Origin: Paracoccaceae bacterium Fryx2
Lineage (GTDB): Bacteria > Pseudomonadota > Alphaproteobacteria > Rhodobacterales > Rhodobacteraceae
Length of the DNA stretch: 64,000 bases
Direction: 5' to 3'
Assembly: GCA_032334235.1 (NCBI GenBank)
Contig: JAVSGI010000005.1
Coordinates: 868,001-932,000, forward strand
Shown one piece after another: positions 43,175 to 52,233 of this stretch. Position 1 is the stretch's first letter. Each line of letters starts with the position of its first letter. Made by a program: the position numbers and the translations under genes. Below the pieces are notes generated by a model, which saw only the letters and a list, made by a program, of their open reading frames with translations, did no database searches and was not told the origin of the DNA.

Positions 43175-45096
43175 GCCGCGCGCTCGCGCTGCGCGGTGCG
43201 GCCCCGATCTTCCAGCGCGCGCCCGGCGTTCACCAGTTGCGGCACGTCGAGGATCAGCGCCACGCTGCCGTCCCCAAGAATGGTCGCGCCGGAAAAGCAT
43301 TTCAGATGCGCGTGCAGCCGCGACAGCTGCTTGATGACCGTCTGGTTGTTGCCGATGATCCGGTCGACCACGATCCCGACCCGTTCGCCCGCGGCCGACA
43401 CGATCACCACCTTCTGGAAATCCGGCGGCGGCCCCGCGACCGACAGCACGTCGCGCAGCCGCAGGAATGGCACCAGCCCGCCCCGGATGTCGAGGAAGGA
43501 CGACGCGCCGCCCGGCACCACATGCCGCGCCGGAAGTTCGACGCATTCCTCGACCGAGGCCAGCGGGAAGGCGTAGTGCTCGCTGCCGACCTCGATCAGC
43601 AGCCCGTCGATGATCGCCAGCGTCAGCGGCAGGCGCAACGTGACCGAGGTGCCGTGCCCCGGTTCGGACGCAAGCTCGATCGTGCCGCGCAGCGAATCGA
43701 TGGTGCGCTTGACCACGTCGAGCCCGACTCCGCGCCCCGAAACCTCCGAAACCACGTCGGCCGTCGAAAACCCCGGCTCGAAGATCAGCCTGAACAGGTC
43801 GGCCTGCGGCGGCTGGGCGTCGGGTGCCAGCAAACCCGAGGCCACCGCGCGCTGGCGGATGCGATCGCCGTCCAGCCCGCGGCCGTCGTCGTGGATGGTG
43901 ATCAGCACTTCCGCCCCGCTGTAGGCCGCGCCAAGCTCGATGCTGCCGGTTTCGGGCTTGCCCGCCGCGCGGCGCATCTCGGCGGTTTCGAGCCCGTGCC
44001 CGATGGCGTTGCGCAGCAGGTGGACCAGCGGGTCGGCCAGCAGTTCGATCACCGTCTTGTCAAGCTCGGTATCCTCGCCCGAGGTGGCAAAGGTCACCGG
44101 CTTGCCCAGCGATTGCGACAGGTCGCGCATCAGGCGGCGGAAGCGCCCCATGATCGAGGCGATCGGCACCATGCGGATCGACATCGTCGCATCGCGCATC
44201 CCCGAGGCCAGGCGCTGGATGTCTTCGGCGACGGCCAGCAGCACCGGCTCGCGCATCGCCTGTGCCAGCGCCGACAGCCGGGCCTCGGCGATCACCAGTT
44301 CACCGACCCGGTCCATCAGCTCGTCGAGGCGGGCGGTTTCCACCCGCATCGTGTCGGTATGGGCCGGCGGGGCCGGGGTGGGCACGCAGGCAGCCGCAGC
44401 CATGCCCGCCATTGGCGGCGGTTCTGCGCTGCCCTGCGGCGCGGGGGGCGTGATCTCAAGCCGCATGTCGTCACGGTAGAAGAAGAAGACCTCCTCGATG
44501 GCTTCGCGGCTGATCGGTCCTTCGATCCGCACCTCCCACCCCAGGCAGCAGGCGAACGGGTCGAGCGCCCCAAGCGGCGGCACGTCGGACAGGATGGCGC
44601 GCACCCGCGTCCTGCCAAGCTCGCGCAATTCATCCAGCAACAGCAGGGGGTTGCCGCCAAGGCGCAGCGTGCCCGCGCCCAGATGGAACCGCAGCAGCCA
44701 GCTTTCGGGCGGTGGCAGGCTTTCGCCCGCCGTCGCCAGCGCCAGTGCGGCCAGAAGCTCGGCGCTGGCCTCGGTCGCCGCCTGCGGCGCGTCGATCAGG
44801 CGGGTGATCTGGTCGCAGGCCCGCAGCGCCACCGCGATCAGCGCCGGGGTTACCATGGCCGCGCCGTTGCGCACCGCATCGAAGATGGTTTCGAATTCGT
44901 GCACGAAATGCGCAAGATCGGCATAGCCGAACATCGCCCCCGAGCCCTTTATCGTGTGCAGGTCGCGAAACACCGCATTGATCAGGTCCGCATCCCGCGG
45001 CGCGGATTCCAGATCCAGCAGGCCCTTTTCCAGCGAGGCAATCAGTTCCGCGGCTTCCTGGCGGAACATCCCGCCGATTTCGTCATCGCCATTCAT
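43171..45096 (-). CDS. cheA: Chemotaxis histidine kinase CheA (operon 2)
   Basis: A 641-residue CheA. P1 Hpt with His47 in DLHTIKGSGAMFG; a linker receiver-docking-like domain (LLLDELRELGRTRVRAILSD); Ala/Pro linker; dimerisation helices (VETARLDELMDRVGELVIAE); kinase domain with VHLLRNAIGHGLE, ITIHDDGRGLDG and SGRGVGLDVVKRT; and CheW-like C terminus with LPLTLAIIDGLL and ATILGDGSVALILDV. All boxes intact. It starts within the end of cheY (ATGA) and ends within the start of cheW. Its N box has Gly where the operon 1 CheA has Asp (NAIGHG versus NAVDHG), unusual for CheA. The partner CheY lies directly upstream. Confidence 0.95.
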   Translation of the reverse strand: MNGDDEIGGMFRQEAAELIASLEKGLLDLESAPRDADLINAVFRDLHTIKGSGAMFGYADLAHFVHEFETIFDAVRNGAAMVTPALIAVALRACDQITRLIDAPQAATEASAELLAALALATAGESLPPPESWLLRFHLGAGTLRLGGNPLLLLDELRELGRTRVRAILSDVPPLGALDPFACCLGWEVRIEGPISREAIEEVFFFYRDDMRLEITPPAPQGSAEPPPMAGMAAAACVPTPAPPAHTDTMRVETARLDELMDRVGELVIAEARLSALAQAMREPVLLAVAEDIQRLASGMRDATMSIRMVPIASIMGRFRRLMRDLSQSLGKPVTFATSGEDTELDKTVIELLADPLVHLLRNAIGHGLETAEMRRAAGKPETGSIELGAAYSGAEVLITIHDDGRGLDGDRIRQRAVASGLLAPDAQPPQADLFRLIFEPGFSTADVVSEVSGRGVGLDVVKRTIDSLRGTIELASEPGHGTSVTLRLPLTLAIIDGLLIEVGSEHYAFPLASVEECVELPARHVVPGGASSFLDIRGGLVPFLRLRDVLSVAGPPPDFQKVVIVSAAGERVGIVVDRIIGNNQTVIKQLSRLHAHLKCFSGATILGDGSVALILDVPQLVNAGRALEDRGRTAQRERAA

Positions 45097-45461
45097 GCGC
45101 CTACCACCTTCTTCATCACTGCCAGCAGTTGAGCCTGATCGAACGGCTTCATCATCCAGCCCGTCGCCCCGGCGGCACGGGCCTGTTCCTTCAGCGTGTC
45201 GCGCGACTCGGTCGACAGGAACACGATCGGCACGCCGATCGAGTCCGGCGAGGTGCGGAACTTGCGGATGAAGCCAAGCCCGTCGAGGCGCGGCATGTTC
45301 TGGTCGGTCAGGATGGCGTCGAAGCGTTGCGCGCCGACCTTGGCCAGCGCGTCTTCGCCGTCGCACGCCTCGACCACCGCAAACCCTGCCCCGGTCAGCG
45401 TCAGCCGCACCATCTGCCGCACCGAGGGCGAGTCATCGACTGTCAGTATCGTTTTCGTCAT
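45093..45461 (-). CDS. cheY: CheY-like response regulator (operon 2)
   Basis: A 122-residue receiver with D9-D10 (TVDDSPSVRQMVRLTL), phosphoacceptor Asp53 (LTDQNMPRLDGLGFIRKF), Thr/Ser switch in VFLSTESRDTLKEQARAAGA and Lys in WMMKPFDQ. This sequence pattern closely follows CheYs of cheOp2-type arrays. It overlaps the cheA start by ATGA and follows the STAS gene after 12 bp. Confidence 0.95.
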   Translation of the reverse strand: MTKTILTVDDSPSVRQMVRLTLTGAGFAVVEACDGEDALAKVGAQRFDAILTDQNMPRLDGLGFIRKFRTSPDSIGVPIVFLSTESRDTLKEQARAAGATGWMMKPFDQAQLLAVMKKVVGA

Positions 45462-45473
45462 GGTGCGCTCCTC

Positions 45474-45800
45474 TCAGGCGTCGTGCAGGCCGGTCCAGAC
45501 CCCGCTGGCGAGGTCGAGCCGCGCATCGCAGGCGTCGGCCACGCCGAACATTTCCAGCGCGGCAAGCATGGCGCCGCCGGCGGGCACCCCGATTTCCAGC
45601 GGCCGGCCCATGCGCGCTGCCTGCCGCTGCGCCGCAATCAGGATCTGCAGGGTTGCAACATCCATGTCCTCCACCGCATCGGTGACGATCCTGACCCGCC
45701 GCTGGCCGGAAAGCGCCTCCAGTATCTGACCGGCAAGGGTGTCGGCCTCCTGCAGGTTGGTGCGCGAGGGCAGTGTCAGCACATGGGTGTCGGCAGGCAT
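45474..45800 (-). CDS. STAS-domain protein heading chemotaxis operon 2
   Basis: A 108-residue STAS-domain protein: LTLPSRTNLQEADTLAGQIL, VTDAVEDMDVATLQILIAAQ (the DMDVATLQ part is the STAS loop where phosphorylated Ser/Thr lies in anti-anti-sigma proteins) and AALEMFGVAD. Role in chemotaxis inferred from position; STAS genes head both operons. ATG at 45800 with AAAGGA about 10 nt upstream. The promoter region beyond carries a 17-bp palindrome. Confidence 0.8.
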   Translation of the reverse strand: MPADTHVLTLPSRTNLQEADTLAGQILEALSGQRRVRIVTDAVEDMDVATLQILIAAQRQAARMGRPLEIGVPAGGAMLAALEMFGVADACDARLDLASGVWTGLHDA

Positions 45801-45813
45801 GTTCCAGTCCTTT

Positions 45814-45836
45814 GTCCCGGTCGGGACAGTCCCGAC
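45814..45836. promoter_or_regulatory. Overlapping inverted repeats before chemotaxis operon 2
   Basis: GTCCCG (45814-45819), CGGGAC (45822-45827) and GTCCCG (45829-45834). The second and third form a perfect 17-bp palindrome GTCGGGACAGTCCCGAC (45820-45836) about 20-36 bp upstream of the first gene. The middle copy could pair with either neighbour, so it could be a DNA operator or alternative RNA hairpins in the leader. No regulator is assigned. Confidence 0.5.
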
Positions 45837-46571
45837 AGGGGGACCGTAGGCGCAGAACGTTTAAGCGCGACTTAAGCCCCGCCGACCCCGGGTGCGGCGT
45901 TTCGTGCAGCAGTTTCCGCCACCGGATCTGCCCTCTTGCGGGCAATCACGCCCCCCGCGGCACAGGTTGGCTCACTTGGCCGAAGATGGGGCACCGGCCC
46001 CGATCCGGCAGACGCGACGCCGCAAGGGGCCAAGGCGTGCGGCAGGGCTTTGTGGAAAATGTCATGCCTTTCGGCCCGCATTCCCGGAAAACAGCCCTGG
46101 TTCACCGTTTGCAGCATGATGGCAGGCGGGGTTGTCCTCGCATCGGCCGGTGACGGGGGCTGCGGCGGGCCTCTGGCGCGCGGCCTGACGCGGGCGGCCG
46201 ACACGCTACAATTGTCGACAATCTCTCGCGCCGCAGTATCCTTCGCAACTGGGGAAACAGACCTGCCTTCTGCCCGAGCGTGTCTGCATGGCGGGCACTG
46301 CGGCATTGCACGGTGCAACGCGTCCGGCACCCCGCCCCGGACATCGTCGTGGGGCATCACCGGCCCTTGCGCGGTCGGCCCCTGCCCGACCATCCGGCCC
46401 GCGCCCGGGCCGGGCTGCAGCGCCCCCGCCGCGGCAGGTGATGACCCCGCGCCACAGCGCGCGGGCGCTGCCGCAGTCCGCCCAAATTCGGACACAATCC
46501 GGACGTAATCGCGAATCCGGGCAGAATCAGTTCCGGGCATCGACGCGGAACGGCAGGCGGGCGGGCATATC
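45837..46571. other. Gene-free 0.73-kb region between chemotaxis operon 2 and the RTX gene
   Basis: No convincing gene; open frames on both strands give mixed-composition, unrecognised proteins. It contains TTAAG-N5-CTTAA (45861-45875), a 12-bp palindrome ATTGTCGACAAT (46211-46222), and three AATYCGGACRY/AATCCGGGCAG-like short repeats at about 46486-46524 before the RTX gene. These look like control sites for the two divergent transcripts. The region is long for this genome's usual gaps. Confidence 0.55.
46211..46222. promoter_or_regulatory. Palindrome ATTGTCGACAAT, GntR/FCD-like operator candidate
   Basis: A perfect 12-bp palindrome, relatively AT-rich among GC-rich sequence, 350 bp upstream of the RTX gene. 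TTGTNNACAA-type cores are typical of GntR-family sites. No adjacent GntR gene exists in the window, so identity is unproven. Confidence 0.4.
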
Positions 46572-49500
46572 GTGGCGATCATCAACGGAACTTCCGGGAA
46601 CGACACCCTTGCCGGAACGGCGTCGGCGGATTCCATCAGCGGTGGCAGCGGCAACGACCTGCTGTCGGGCGGGGCGGGCAATGACACGCTGTCGGGCGGC
46701 AACGACAGCGACACGCTGATCGGTGGCGCCGGGGCTGACGCGCTTTTTGGCGGATCGGGCACCGACACCGCCGATTACAGCACCTCGGGCGCTGGCGTCA
46801 CGGTCAACCTCGGCACCGGCAGCGCCAGCGGTGGCGATGCGCAGGGCGACACCTTCAACAGCATCGAGAACCTGACCGGATCGGACTTCAACGACGCGCT
46901 GACCGGCACCTCCGGCAGCAACGTGCTGGCCGGGGGCCTGGGAAACGATGCGCTGTCGGGCGGCGGGGGCAACGACACCCTTTTCGGCGGCGTCGGCAAC
47001 GACACGCTGGCCGGCGGCAGCGGCAGCGACCGGCTCGATGGCGGCGACGGGTTTGATGTCGCAGACTACAGCGCCTCGACCGCGGCGGTGACAGTCAGCC
47101 TGGCAACCGGCCTGGGCAGCGGCGGCGATGCGGGCAACGACACCCTGACCGGGATCGAGGCGCTGATCGGCTCGGCCTTCAACGACAGTCTGACCGGCGA
47201 CGCGGGCGACAACGCGCTTTACGGCGGGGCTGGCAACGACACGTTGACCGGCGGCGCCGGGGCCGACACGCTGGATGGCGGCGCAGGCACGGACACGGCC
47301 GACTACAGCGCCTCGGTGGCGGGGGTCATGGTTGACCTGTCCACCGGCACCGGAACGGGCGGCGACGCGCAGGGCGACGTGCTGACCGGGATCGAGAACC
47401 TGACCGGCAGCGCGCAGGCCGACATGCTGACCGGCGACGGCGCCGCAAACGTCCTGTCAGGCGGGTCGGGTGCCGACACCCTGTCGGGCGGCGCCGGGGC
47501 GGATTCGCTTTACGGCGGCAATGACGACGACATCCTGGCCGGGGGAAGCGGCGCCGACCTGCTGGATGGCGGCGCAGGCATCGACACCGCCGACTACAGC
47601 GCCTCGGCGGCCGCCGTCACCGTCAGCCTGGCCACCGGCACAGGCAGCGGCGGCGACGCGCAGGGCGACACGCTGAGCAGCATCGAGAACCTGACCGGCT
47701 CGGCCTTCAACGACCGCCTGACCGGCAATACCGGCAACAACATCCTGTCCGGCGGCGCCGGGGCCGACACGCTGGATGGCGGCAGCGGCACCGACACCGC
47801 CGATTACCGCGCCTCGGCCGCGGGCGTCACGGTCAACCTGGCCACCGGCGTCCACAGCGGCGGCGACGCGCAGGGCGACGTGCTGATCAGCATCGAGAAC
47901 CTGGCCGGATCGGCCTTCGCGGACCTGCTGACCGGCAACGGCGGCGCCAACGTGCTGGATGGCGGCGGGGGCGACGACCGCCTGTCCGGCGGCGCGGGCA
48001 ACGACACGCTGCTGGGCGGGGCGGGCGACGACACGCTGACCGGCGGCAGCGGCAGCGACCGGCTTGAAGGCGGCGACGGCATCGACACCGCCGATTACAG
48101 CACCTCGGCCGCCGCGGTGAACGTCAGCCTGGCCACCGGCAGCGGATCGGGCGGCGATGCGGCGGGCGATACCCTGACCGGGATCGAGAACCTGGCAGGC
48201 TCGGCATTCAACGACACGCTGACCGGCAACGCGGGCAACAACGCGCTTTACGGCGGTGCGGGCAACGACAACCTGTCGGGCGGCAGCGGCGACGACACGC
48301 TGGCGGGCGGGGCGGGGGCCGATACGATCAACGGCGGCGAGGGGATGGATTACCTCGACTATTCCGCCTCGGGCGCGGCCGTGTCGATCAACCTCGGCAC
48401 CGGGGCCGCCTCGGGCGGCGATGCCACGGGCGACGTGCTGTCGGGGGTCGACGGCATCTTCGGCTCGGCCTTCAACGACACGCTGATCGGCTTCGACAAC
48501 CAGGGCCTGGTCGGCGATGTCTACACCAACATCTTCTACGGCGGCGCGGGGAACGACTACCTCGACGGCGGCGGGTCCGACGACATCCTTTACGGCGGCG
48601 CCGACAACGACACCGTGCTGGGCGGTTCCGGGGAAGACGCGCTTTACGGCGACGAGGGCGACGACCTGCTGTCGGGCGGCACCGGCAACGACACGCTCGA
48701 CGGCGGCACCGGCAACGACACGCTTTTCGGCGGCACCGGCAACGACACGCTTTTCGGTGACGCCGGGGCCGACAGCCTGTACGGCGGCGACGGCAGCGAC
48801 AGCCTGGACGGTGGCGAGGGCAACGATCTGGTCGACGGCGGCGCGGGCGATGACCTGGTGCTGGGCGGGCTTGGCAACGACACGCTGCTGGGCGGCGGCG
48901 GCAACGACACGCTCTCGGGCGGCGACGGCGCCGACAGCCTGGACGGCGGCGAGGGCAGCGACACGCTGTCCGGCGGGGCGGGCAACGATACCCTCCGGGG
49001 CGGCGCGGGCGATGACGTGCTGTCGGGCGACGACGGCAACGACGTGCTCCACGGCGGCGACGGCAACGACCTGCTGATCGGCGGCGCGGGGTCGGATACG
49101 CTGTATGGCGGCGATGGCGACGACACGCTCATCGGCGGCGACGGCGGCGACTATCTGGTCGGCGGCCACGGCTCGGACGTGTTCCGCGTCGGTCTGGGCG
49201 ACACCGTCAACGGCGACGAAAGCGGCGACGAATTCGACGTTCTCGACCTGACCGGGCTTGGCCGCCACCGGATCATCCAAGACCCCCTGAACCCCGAGAA
49301 CGGCGTGATCGAGTTTCTCGACATGTATGGCGCGGTCAGCGGCACCATCACCTTCTACGACATCGAAACCATCGTGGCCTGCTTCACCCCGGGCACGCAG
49401 ATCGCCACCCCGGCCGGGCGCGTGGCGGTCGAGACGCTGGCGGTCGGTGACCTGGTGATCACCCGCGACCACGGCCCGCAGACCGTCCGCTGGATCGGCT

Positions 49501-49964
49501 CGCGCCGGCTTGGCCGCCCGTCGCTGCGGCGCGACCCCAGCCTTCAGCCGATCCTGATCCGCCGGGGCGCGCTGGGACCGAACGCCCCCGACCGCGACAT
49601 GATGGTGTCGCGCCAGCACCGGATGCTGCTTTGCGGGCCGCGGGCCGAACTGCTGTTCGGCAGCGACGAGGTGCTGGTGCGCGCCGTGCACCTGCTTGGC
49701 CTGCCGGGGGTCAGCACGGTCGAGGTGCCGGCCGTGACCTATATCCACATCCTGTTCGACCGGCACGAGATCGTGCAGGCCGACGGCGCCTGGAGCGAAA
49801 GCTTCCAGCCCGGCGACCGCAGCCTTGGCGGGCTGGATGCCGACCAGCGCGACGAGCTGTTCAAGATCTTTCCCGAAATGGGCTCGGCCGACCGGCCGGG
49901 GCAGTTCGAATCCGCCCGCGTCACGCTGAAATCCCACGAGGCGCGGGTGCTGCTGGCCGCCTGA
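46572..49964 (+). CDS. RTX calcium-binding repeat protein with C-terminal Hint domain
   Basis: A 1130-residue, very acidic protein, probably secreted by a type I system. From the start there are nonapeptide RTX repeats (GGxGxDxLx) binding Ca2+; between residues 65 and 640 they are interrupted by seven modules of about 47 residues (ADYSxS then a GGDAxGDxLxxIENLxGSAFN pattern). Repeats continue to about residue 880. The last 190 residues form a Hint_2-type domain starting at Cys937 ([19 protein letters not shown], then MVSRQHRML), which in related proteins can self-cleave. Start is GTG at 46572; the ribosome-binding site is weak. There is no T1SS gene cluster nearby. Likely an adhesin or biofilm matrix protein, but this is inferred from the family only. 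Confidence 0.9.
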   Translation: MAIINGTSGNDTLAGTASADSISGGSGNDLLSGGAGNDTLSGGNDSDTLIGGAGADALFGGSGTDTADYSTSGAGVTVNLGTGSASGGDAQGDTFNSIENLTGSDFNDALTGTSGSNVLAGGLGNDALSGGGGNDTLFGGVGNDTLAGGSGSDRLDGGDGFDVADYSASTAAVTVSLATGLGSGGDAGNDTLTGIEALIGSAFNDSLTGDAGDNALYGGAGNDTLTGGAGADTLDGGAGTDTADYSASVAGVMVDLSTGTGTGGDAQGDVLTGIENLTGSAQADMLTGDGAANVLSGGSGADTLSGGAGADSLYGGNDDDILAGGSGADLLDGGAGIDTADYSASAAAVTVSLATGTGSGGDAQGDTLSSIENLTGSAFNDRLTGNTGNNILSGGAGADTLDGGSGTDTADYRASAAGVTVNLATGVHSGGDAQGDVLISIENLAGSAFADLLTGNGGANVLDGGGGDDRLSGGAGNDTLLGGAGDDTLTGGSGSDRLEGGDGIDTADYSTSAAAVNVSLATGSGSGGDAAGDTLTGIENLAGSAFNDTLTGNAGNNALYGGAGNDNLSGGSGDDTLAGGAGADTINGGEGMDYLDYSASGAAVSINLGTGAASGGDATGDVLSGVDGIFGSAFNDTLIGFDNQGLVGDVYTNIFYGGAGNDYLDGGGSDDILYGGADNDTVLGGSGEDALYGDEGDDLLSGGTGNDTLDGGTGNDTLFGGTGNDTLFGDAGADSLYGGDGSDSLDGGEGNDLVDGGAGDDLVLGGLGNDTLLGGGGNDTLSGGDGADSLDGGEGSDTLSGGAGNDTLRGGAGDDVLSGDDGNDVLHGGDGNDLLIGGAGSDTLYGGDGDDTLIGGDGGDYLVGGHGSDVFRVGLGDTVNGDESGDEFDVLDLTGLGRHRIIQDPLNPENGVIEFLDMYGAVSGTITFYDIETIVACFTPGTQIATPAGRVAVETLAVGDLVITRDHGPQTVRWIGSRRLGRPSLRRDPSLQPILIRRGALGPNAPDRDMMVSRQHRMLLCGPRAELLFGSDEVLVRAVHLLGLPGVSTVEVPAVTYIHILFDRHEIVQADGAWSESFQPGDRSLGGLDADQRDELFKIFPEMGSADRPGQFESARVTLKSHEARVLLAA
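46771..48480. repeat. Seven internal repeat modules of the RTX gene
   Basis: Modules begin near 46771, 47060, 47299, 47589, 47800, 48090 and 48355, each encoding about 47 residues with an ADY(S/R) start and an xxxNDxLTG end, separated by 24-49 residues of RTX nonapeptides (the fourth and fifth are closest). They differ by many substitutions, so they look old, with the seventh the most diverged. Spacing varies between 211 and 290 bp. Confidence 0.8.
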
Positions 49965-49971
49965 GCCGCGA

Positions 49972-49990
49972 CCGGACGCCAGCCGTCCGG
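49972..49990 (+). terminator. Hairpin after the RTX gene
   Basis: CCGGACG (49972-49978) pairs with CGTCCGG (49984-49990) over a 5-nt loop, 7 bp after the RTX stop. GC-rich 7-bp stem, no T-tract; fits an intrinsic or assisted terminator. Confidence 0.6.
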
Positions 49991-50120
49991 CGCCTGCTGG
50001 CCGCCCGGCCTGCGCATCCCGCGGCCCGCCACCGCGAACCGGTCGTTCAGGGGCGTTTCCGGGGCCCGCCCCGGCGCCCCTCAGCCGCCGCGCCACCGAC
50101 ATGCCGGCCCGGCCCTTGTG

Positions 50121-50555
50121 TCATTGATCGGCCCCGCGCGGCCCCGTCACGATCATCGCCGCAGGGGGCCGGGCCGACGTGTCGGTGGGGTCGGCGGGGT
50201 CGGTGGCACACCACCCGCCATCCTCGCGCCGCCGGTGGCGCCGCGCATGGGCCACAAGGGCCTCGATATCGGCATCGGGCCCGACATCTCCGAACAGCCA
50301 GGCGCCCTCGCCCGTCGCGCGCCAGGCCACCGTGCAGGGGTGATCGCAACTCGACAGGCAGGTGGTGCCCGAGACCTCGAAACCCTCGGTCAGTCCCCCC
50401 GCCGCCAGCACGCGCTGCAACGCCGCAATCAGCGCCAGCCCCGGACCGCACGGCGCGTCCATGTGGTGGCACCGGGTGCTGACCAGCACCTTGTGCGGCG
50501 CCGCCTGCGCTGCCTGAAAGGTGGAATGGCCCGTCCGGGCGTGGTCCGTGGCCAT
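50121..50555 (-). CDS. DUF1636 family protein (Cys-rich, ferredoxin-like)
   Basis: A 144-residue protein of DUF1636, a (2Fe-2S)-type thioredoxin-fold family commonly found beside cobalamin genes and COG0523 GTPases. It shows STRCHHMDAPCGPGLALI, then EVSGTTCLSSCDHPCTVAW with clustered Cys and WLFGDVGPDADIEALV. Start at 50555, following a cobalamin riboswitch by about 50 nt, so it should be repressed when cobalamin is plentiful. It is divergent from the COG0523 GTPase gene. A role in cobalt/cobalamin handling is suggested by this control, not proved. The C-terminal 30 residues are polar and Pro-rich. Confidence 0.88.
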   Translation of the reverse strand: MATDHARTGHSTFQAAQAAPHKVLVSTRCHHMDAPCGPGLALIAALQRVLAAGGLTEGFEVSGTTCLSSCDHPCTVAWRATGEGAWLFGDVGPDADIEALVAHARRHRRREDGGWCATDPADPTDTSARPPAAMIVTGPRGADQ

Positions 50556-50604
50556 CAGAACGCTCCTTCCGGGACACCCGGCCCGGTTTGCAGTCATCGG
50601 TCTT

Positions 50605-50760
50605 GACGGCAGGTCTCCCGACTTTCGGGTCATTGCCTGCCTGCGCCTTGCCGCCCCCGTGCGGGACCGTGGCATCGCGGGGCCGCTCCACTTGCGGTTG
50701 CGGGGGCAGGCACGGATCTGGCGGCTGTTGCCTGAACCTGAAAGTGTTCCCCTGTCATCC
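50605..50760 (-). ncRNA. Cobalamin riboswitch
   Basis: On the minus strand the leader of the DUF1636 gene reads GGGGAACACTTTCAGG near its 5' end, then GCCTGCCCCCGCAACCG (the conserved B12-box arm), GATGCCACGGTC, GGGGGCGGCAAGGC and AAGTCGGGAGACCTGCC near the 3' end. These are the conserved elements of the cobalamin riboswitch in the right order and spacing. The 3' CCTGCC part is about 50 nt before the start codon. It probably represses DUF1636 expression when cobalamin is bound. Confidence 0.94.
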
Positions 50761-50927
50761 GGCGCAGCCTTGCGCCTGCCGGACCCATCGCACCCCTTAT
50801 CGGCGCGAAGCCGCGCCCCCGTCAATGCCGGATGCGGCCCTCGCGCCTTCGCCGGCATCAGGACGCGGGGTGCCGTGGGGAAACACGGCCATCGCAGGCG
50901 CCACGCAGGATCGCTTGCCGACGCGAA

Positions 50928-50942
50928 TGTTATAGTATAACA
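50928..50942. promoter_or_regulatory. Zur-like operator TGTTATAGTATAACA
   Basis: A perfect 15-bp palindrome (7+1+7), AT-rich in a GC-rich region, 70 bp upstream of the COG0523 GTPase start and 168 bp 5' of the riboswitch's transcript start side. It resembles alphaproteobacterial Zur boxes (TGTTATANNATAACA core, from memory). Zur would repress the GTPase gene under zinc sufficiency. A related Fur-family site is the alternative. Confidence 0.72.
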
Positions 50943-51011
50943 CTCAGTCATGCCCGCAGCGGCCGAATGCCACCGCCTGATCCCGAACCCCAACCCCGCC
51001 ACAGGTCGCCC

Positions 51012-52229
51012 ATGCACCCTCACGACATCCGCCTTCCCGTTACCGTGCTGTCCGGCTTTCTTGGCGCGGGCAAGACCACGCTGCTGAACCATGTCCTGAA
51101 CAACCGCGACGGCCGCCGGGTGGCGGTGATCGTCAATGACATGTCCGAGGTCAACATCGACGCCGACCTGATCCGCGAGGGGGCGGAGCTCAGCCGGTCA
51201 GAGGAAAAGCTGGTCGAGATGACCAACGGCTGCATCTGCTGCACCCTGCGCGACGACCTGCTGGTCGAGGTGCGCAGGCTGGCGGCCGAAGGGCGGTTCG
51301 ACTACCTGCTGATCGAATCGACCGGCATTGCCGAACCGCTGCCGGTGGCTGCCACCTTCGATTTCCGCGACGCGACCGGCAACAGCCTGTCGGACGTGGC
51401 GCGGCTCGACACCATGGTGACGGTGGTCGACGCGGTAAACCTGCTGCGCGATTTCGCCAGCCACGAGCTTCTGGCCGACCGTGGCGAAACGCTGGGCGAC
51501 GACGACCACCGCTCGCTGGTCAACCTGCTGACCGAGCAGATCGAGTTTGCCGACGTGATCGTGCTGAACAAGGTCGGGGATGCCGGGCCGCAGCGCGTCG
51601 ATGCCGCGCGCAAGATCATCCGGGCGCTGAATCCCGATGCGCGGGTGATCGAGACCGACCGCGCGCAGGTCGACCCGGACGCCATCTTCGACACTGGCCT
51701 GTTCGACTTCGACGCGGCGCACACCCATCCGATGTGGGCCAAGGAACTGTACGGCTTTGCCAACCATGTGCCCGAAACGGAAGCATACGGCATTTCGTCC
51801 TTCGTCTATAACGCCCGCGCGCCATTCCATCCGGCAAGGGTGTTTGCCGTACTGAACGGCCCGCTGCCGGGGGTGATCCGCGCCAAGGGGCATTTCTGGC
51901 TGGCCACCCGCCCCGACTGGGTGGCCGAGTTCAGCCTGGCAGGGGCAATGTCGACCGTCACGCCGCTGGGCCGCTGGTGGGCCGGCGTGCCGGTCGAGCG
52001 GCTGCCGACCCATCCCGACGCGCAGGCCGAGATTGCCGCGAAATGGGCCGAGCCCTGGGGCGACCGGCGGCAGGAGATCGTGTTCATCGGCGCGGGGCTC
52101 GACCGCGAGGCGATCTGCACGGCCCTGAACGCGGCGCTGGTTCCCGCCGACGATTTCACGCCCGACGCCTGGAAACACCTGCCCGACCCGTTCCCTGACT
52201 GGCGGCGTGCACCCTCGGCGGCAGCCTGA
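51012..52229 (+). CDS. COG0523 family GTPase (CobW/ZigA-like metal chaperone)
   Basis: A 405-residue G3E-family GTPase. Walker [16 protein letters not shown], the CxCC metal site [13 protein letters not shown], Walker B-type [12 protein letters not shown] and the base-recognition VIVLNKVGD are present. C-terminal domain includes [12 protein letters not shown] and [17 protein letters not shown]. It delivers or frees zinc in ZigA/YeiR-type members. A Zur-like palindrome just upstream points to zinc starvation control. The ATG at 51012 begins at the GTPase core; the upstream extension of the open frame crosses that palindrome. Cobalamin-related CobW is the alternative, supported by the divergent riboswitch-controlled DUF1636 gene. 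Confidence 0.92.
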   Translation: MHPHDIRLPVTVLSGFLGAGKTTLLNHVLNNRDGRRVAVIVNDMSEVNIDADLIREGAELSRSEEKLVEMTNGCICCTLRDDLLVEVRRLAAEGRFDYLLIESTGIAEPLPVAATFDFRDATGNSLSDVARLDTMVTVVDAVNLLRDFASHELLADRGETLGDDDHRSLVNLLTEQIEFADVIVLNKVGDAGPQRVDAARKIIRALNPDARVIETDRAQVDPDAIFDTGLFDFDAAHTHPMWAKELYGFANHVPETEAYGISSFVYNARAPFHPARVFAVLNGPLPGVIRAKGHFWLATRPDWVAEFSLAGAMSTVTPLGRWWAGVPVERLPTHPDAQAEIAAKWAEPWGDRRQEIVFIGAGLDREAICTALNAALVPADDFTPDAWKHLPDPFPDWRRAPSAAA

Positions 52230-52233
52230 GCCC

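Noticed and set aside
45936-46508. Plus-strand 190-codon frame in the gene-free region before the RTX gene
   Set aside because: Mixed Arg/Pro/Cys composition, no recognisable ribosome-binding site or domain, and it overlaps palindromes; treated as non-coding.
46572-49964. RTX repeat region as a CRISPR-like or satellite array
   Set aside because: The repeats are in frame, diverged and encode Ca-binding nonapeptides; there are no constant repeats with unique spacers.
50832-51011. Upstream in-frame extension of the COG0523 GTPase
   Set aside because: Extension would run through the Zur-like palindrome and its residues do not match the family, whose core begins at 51012.
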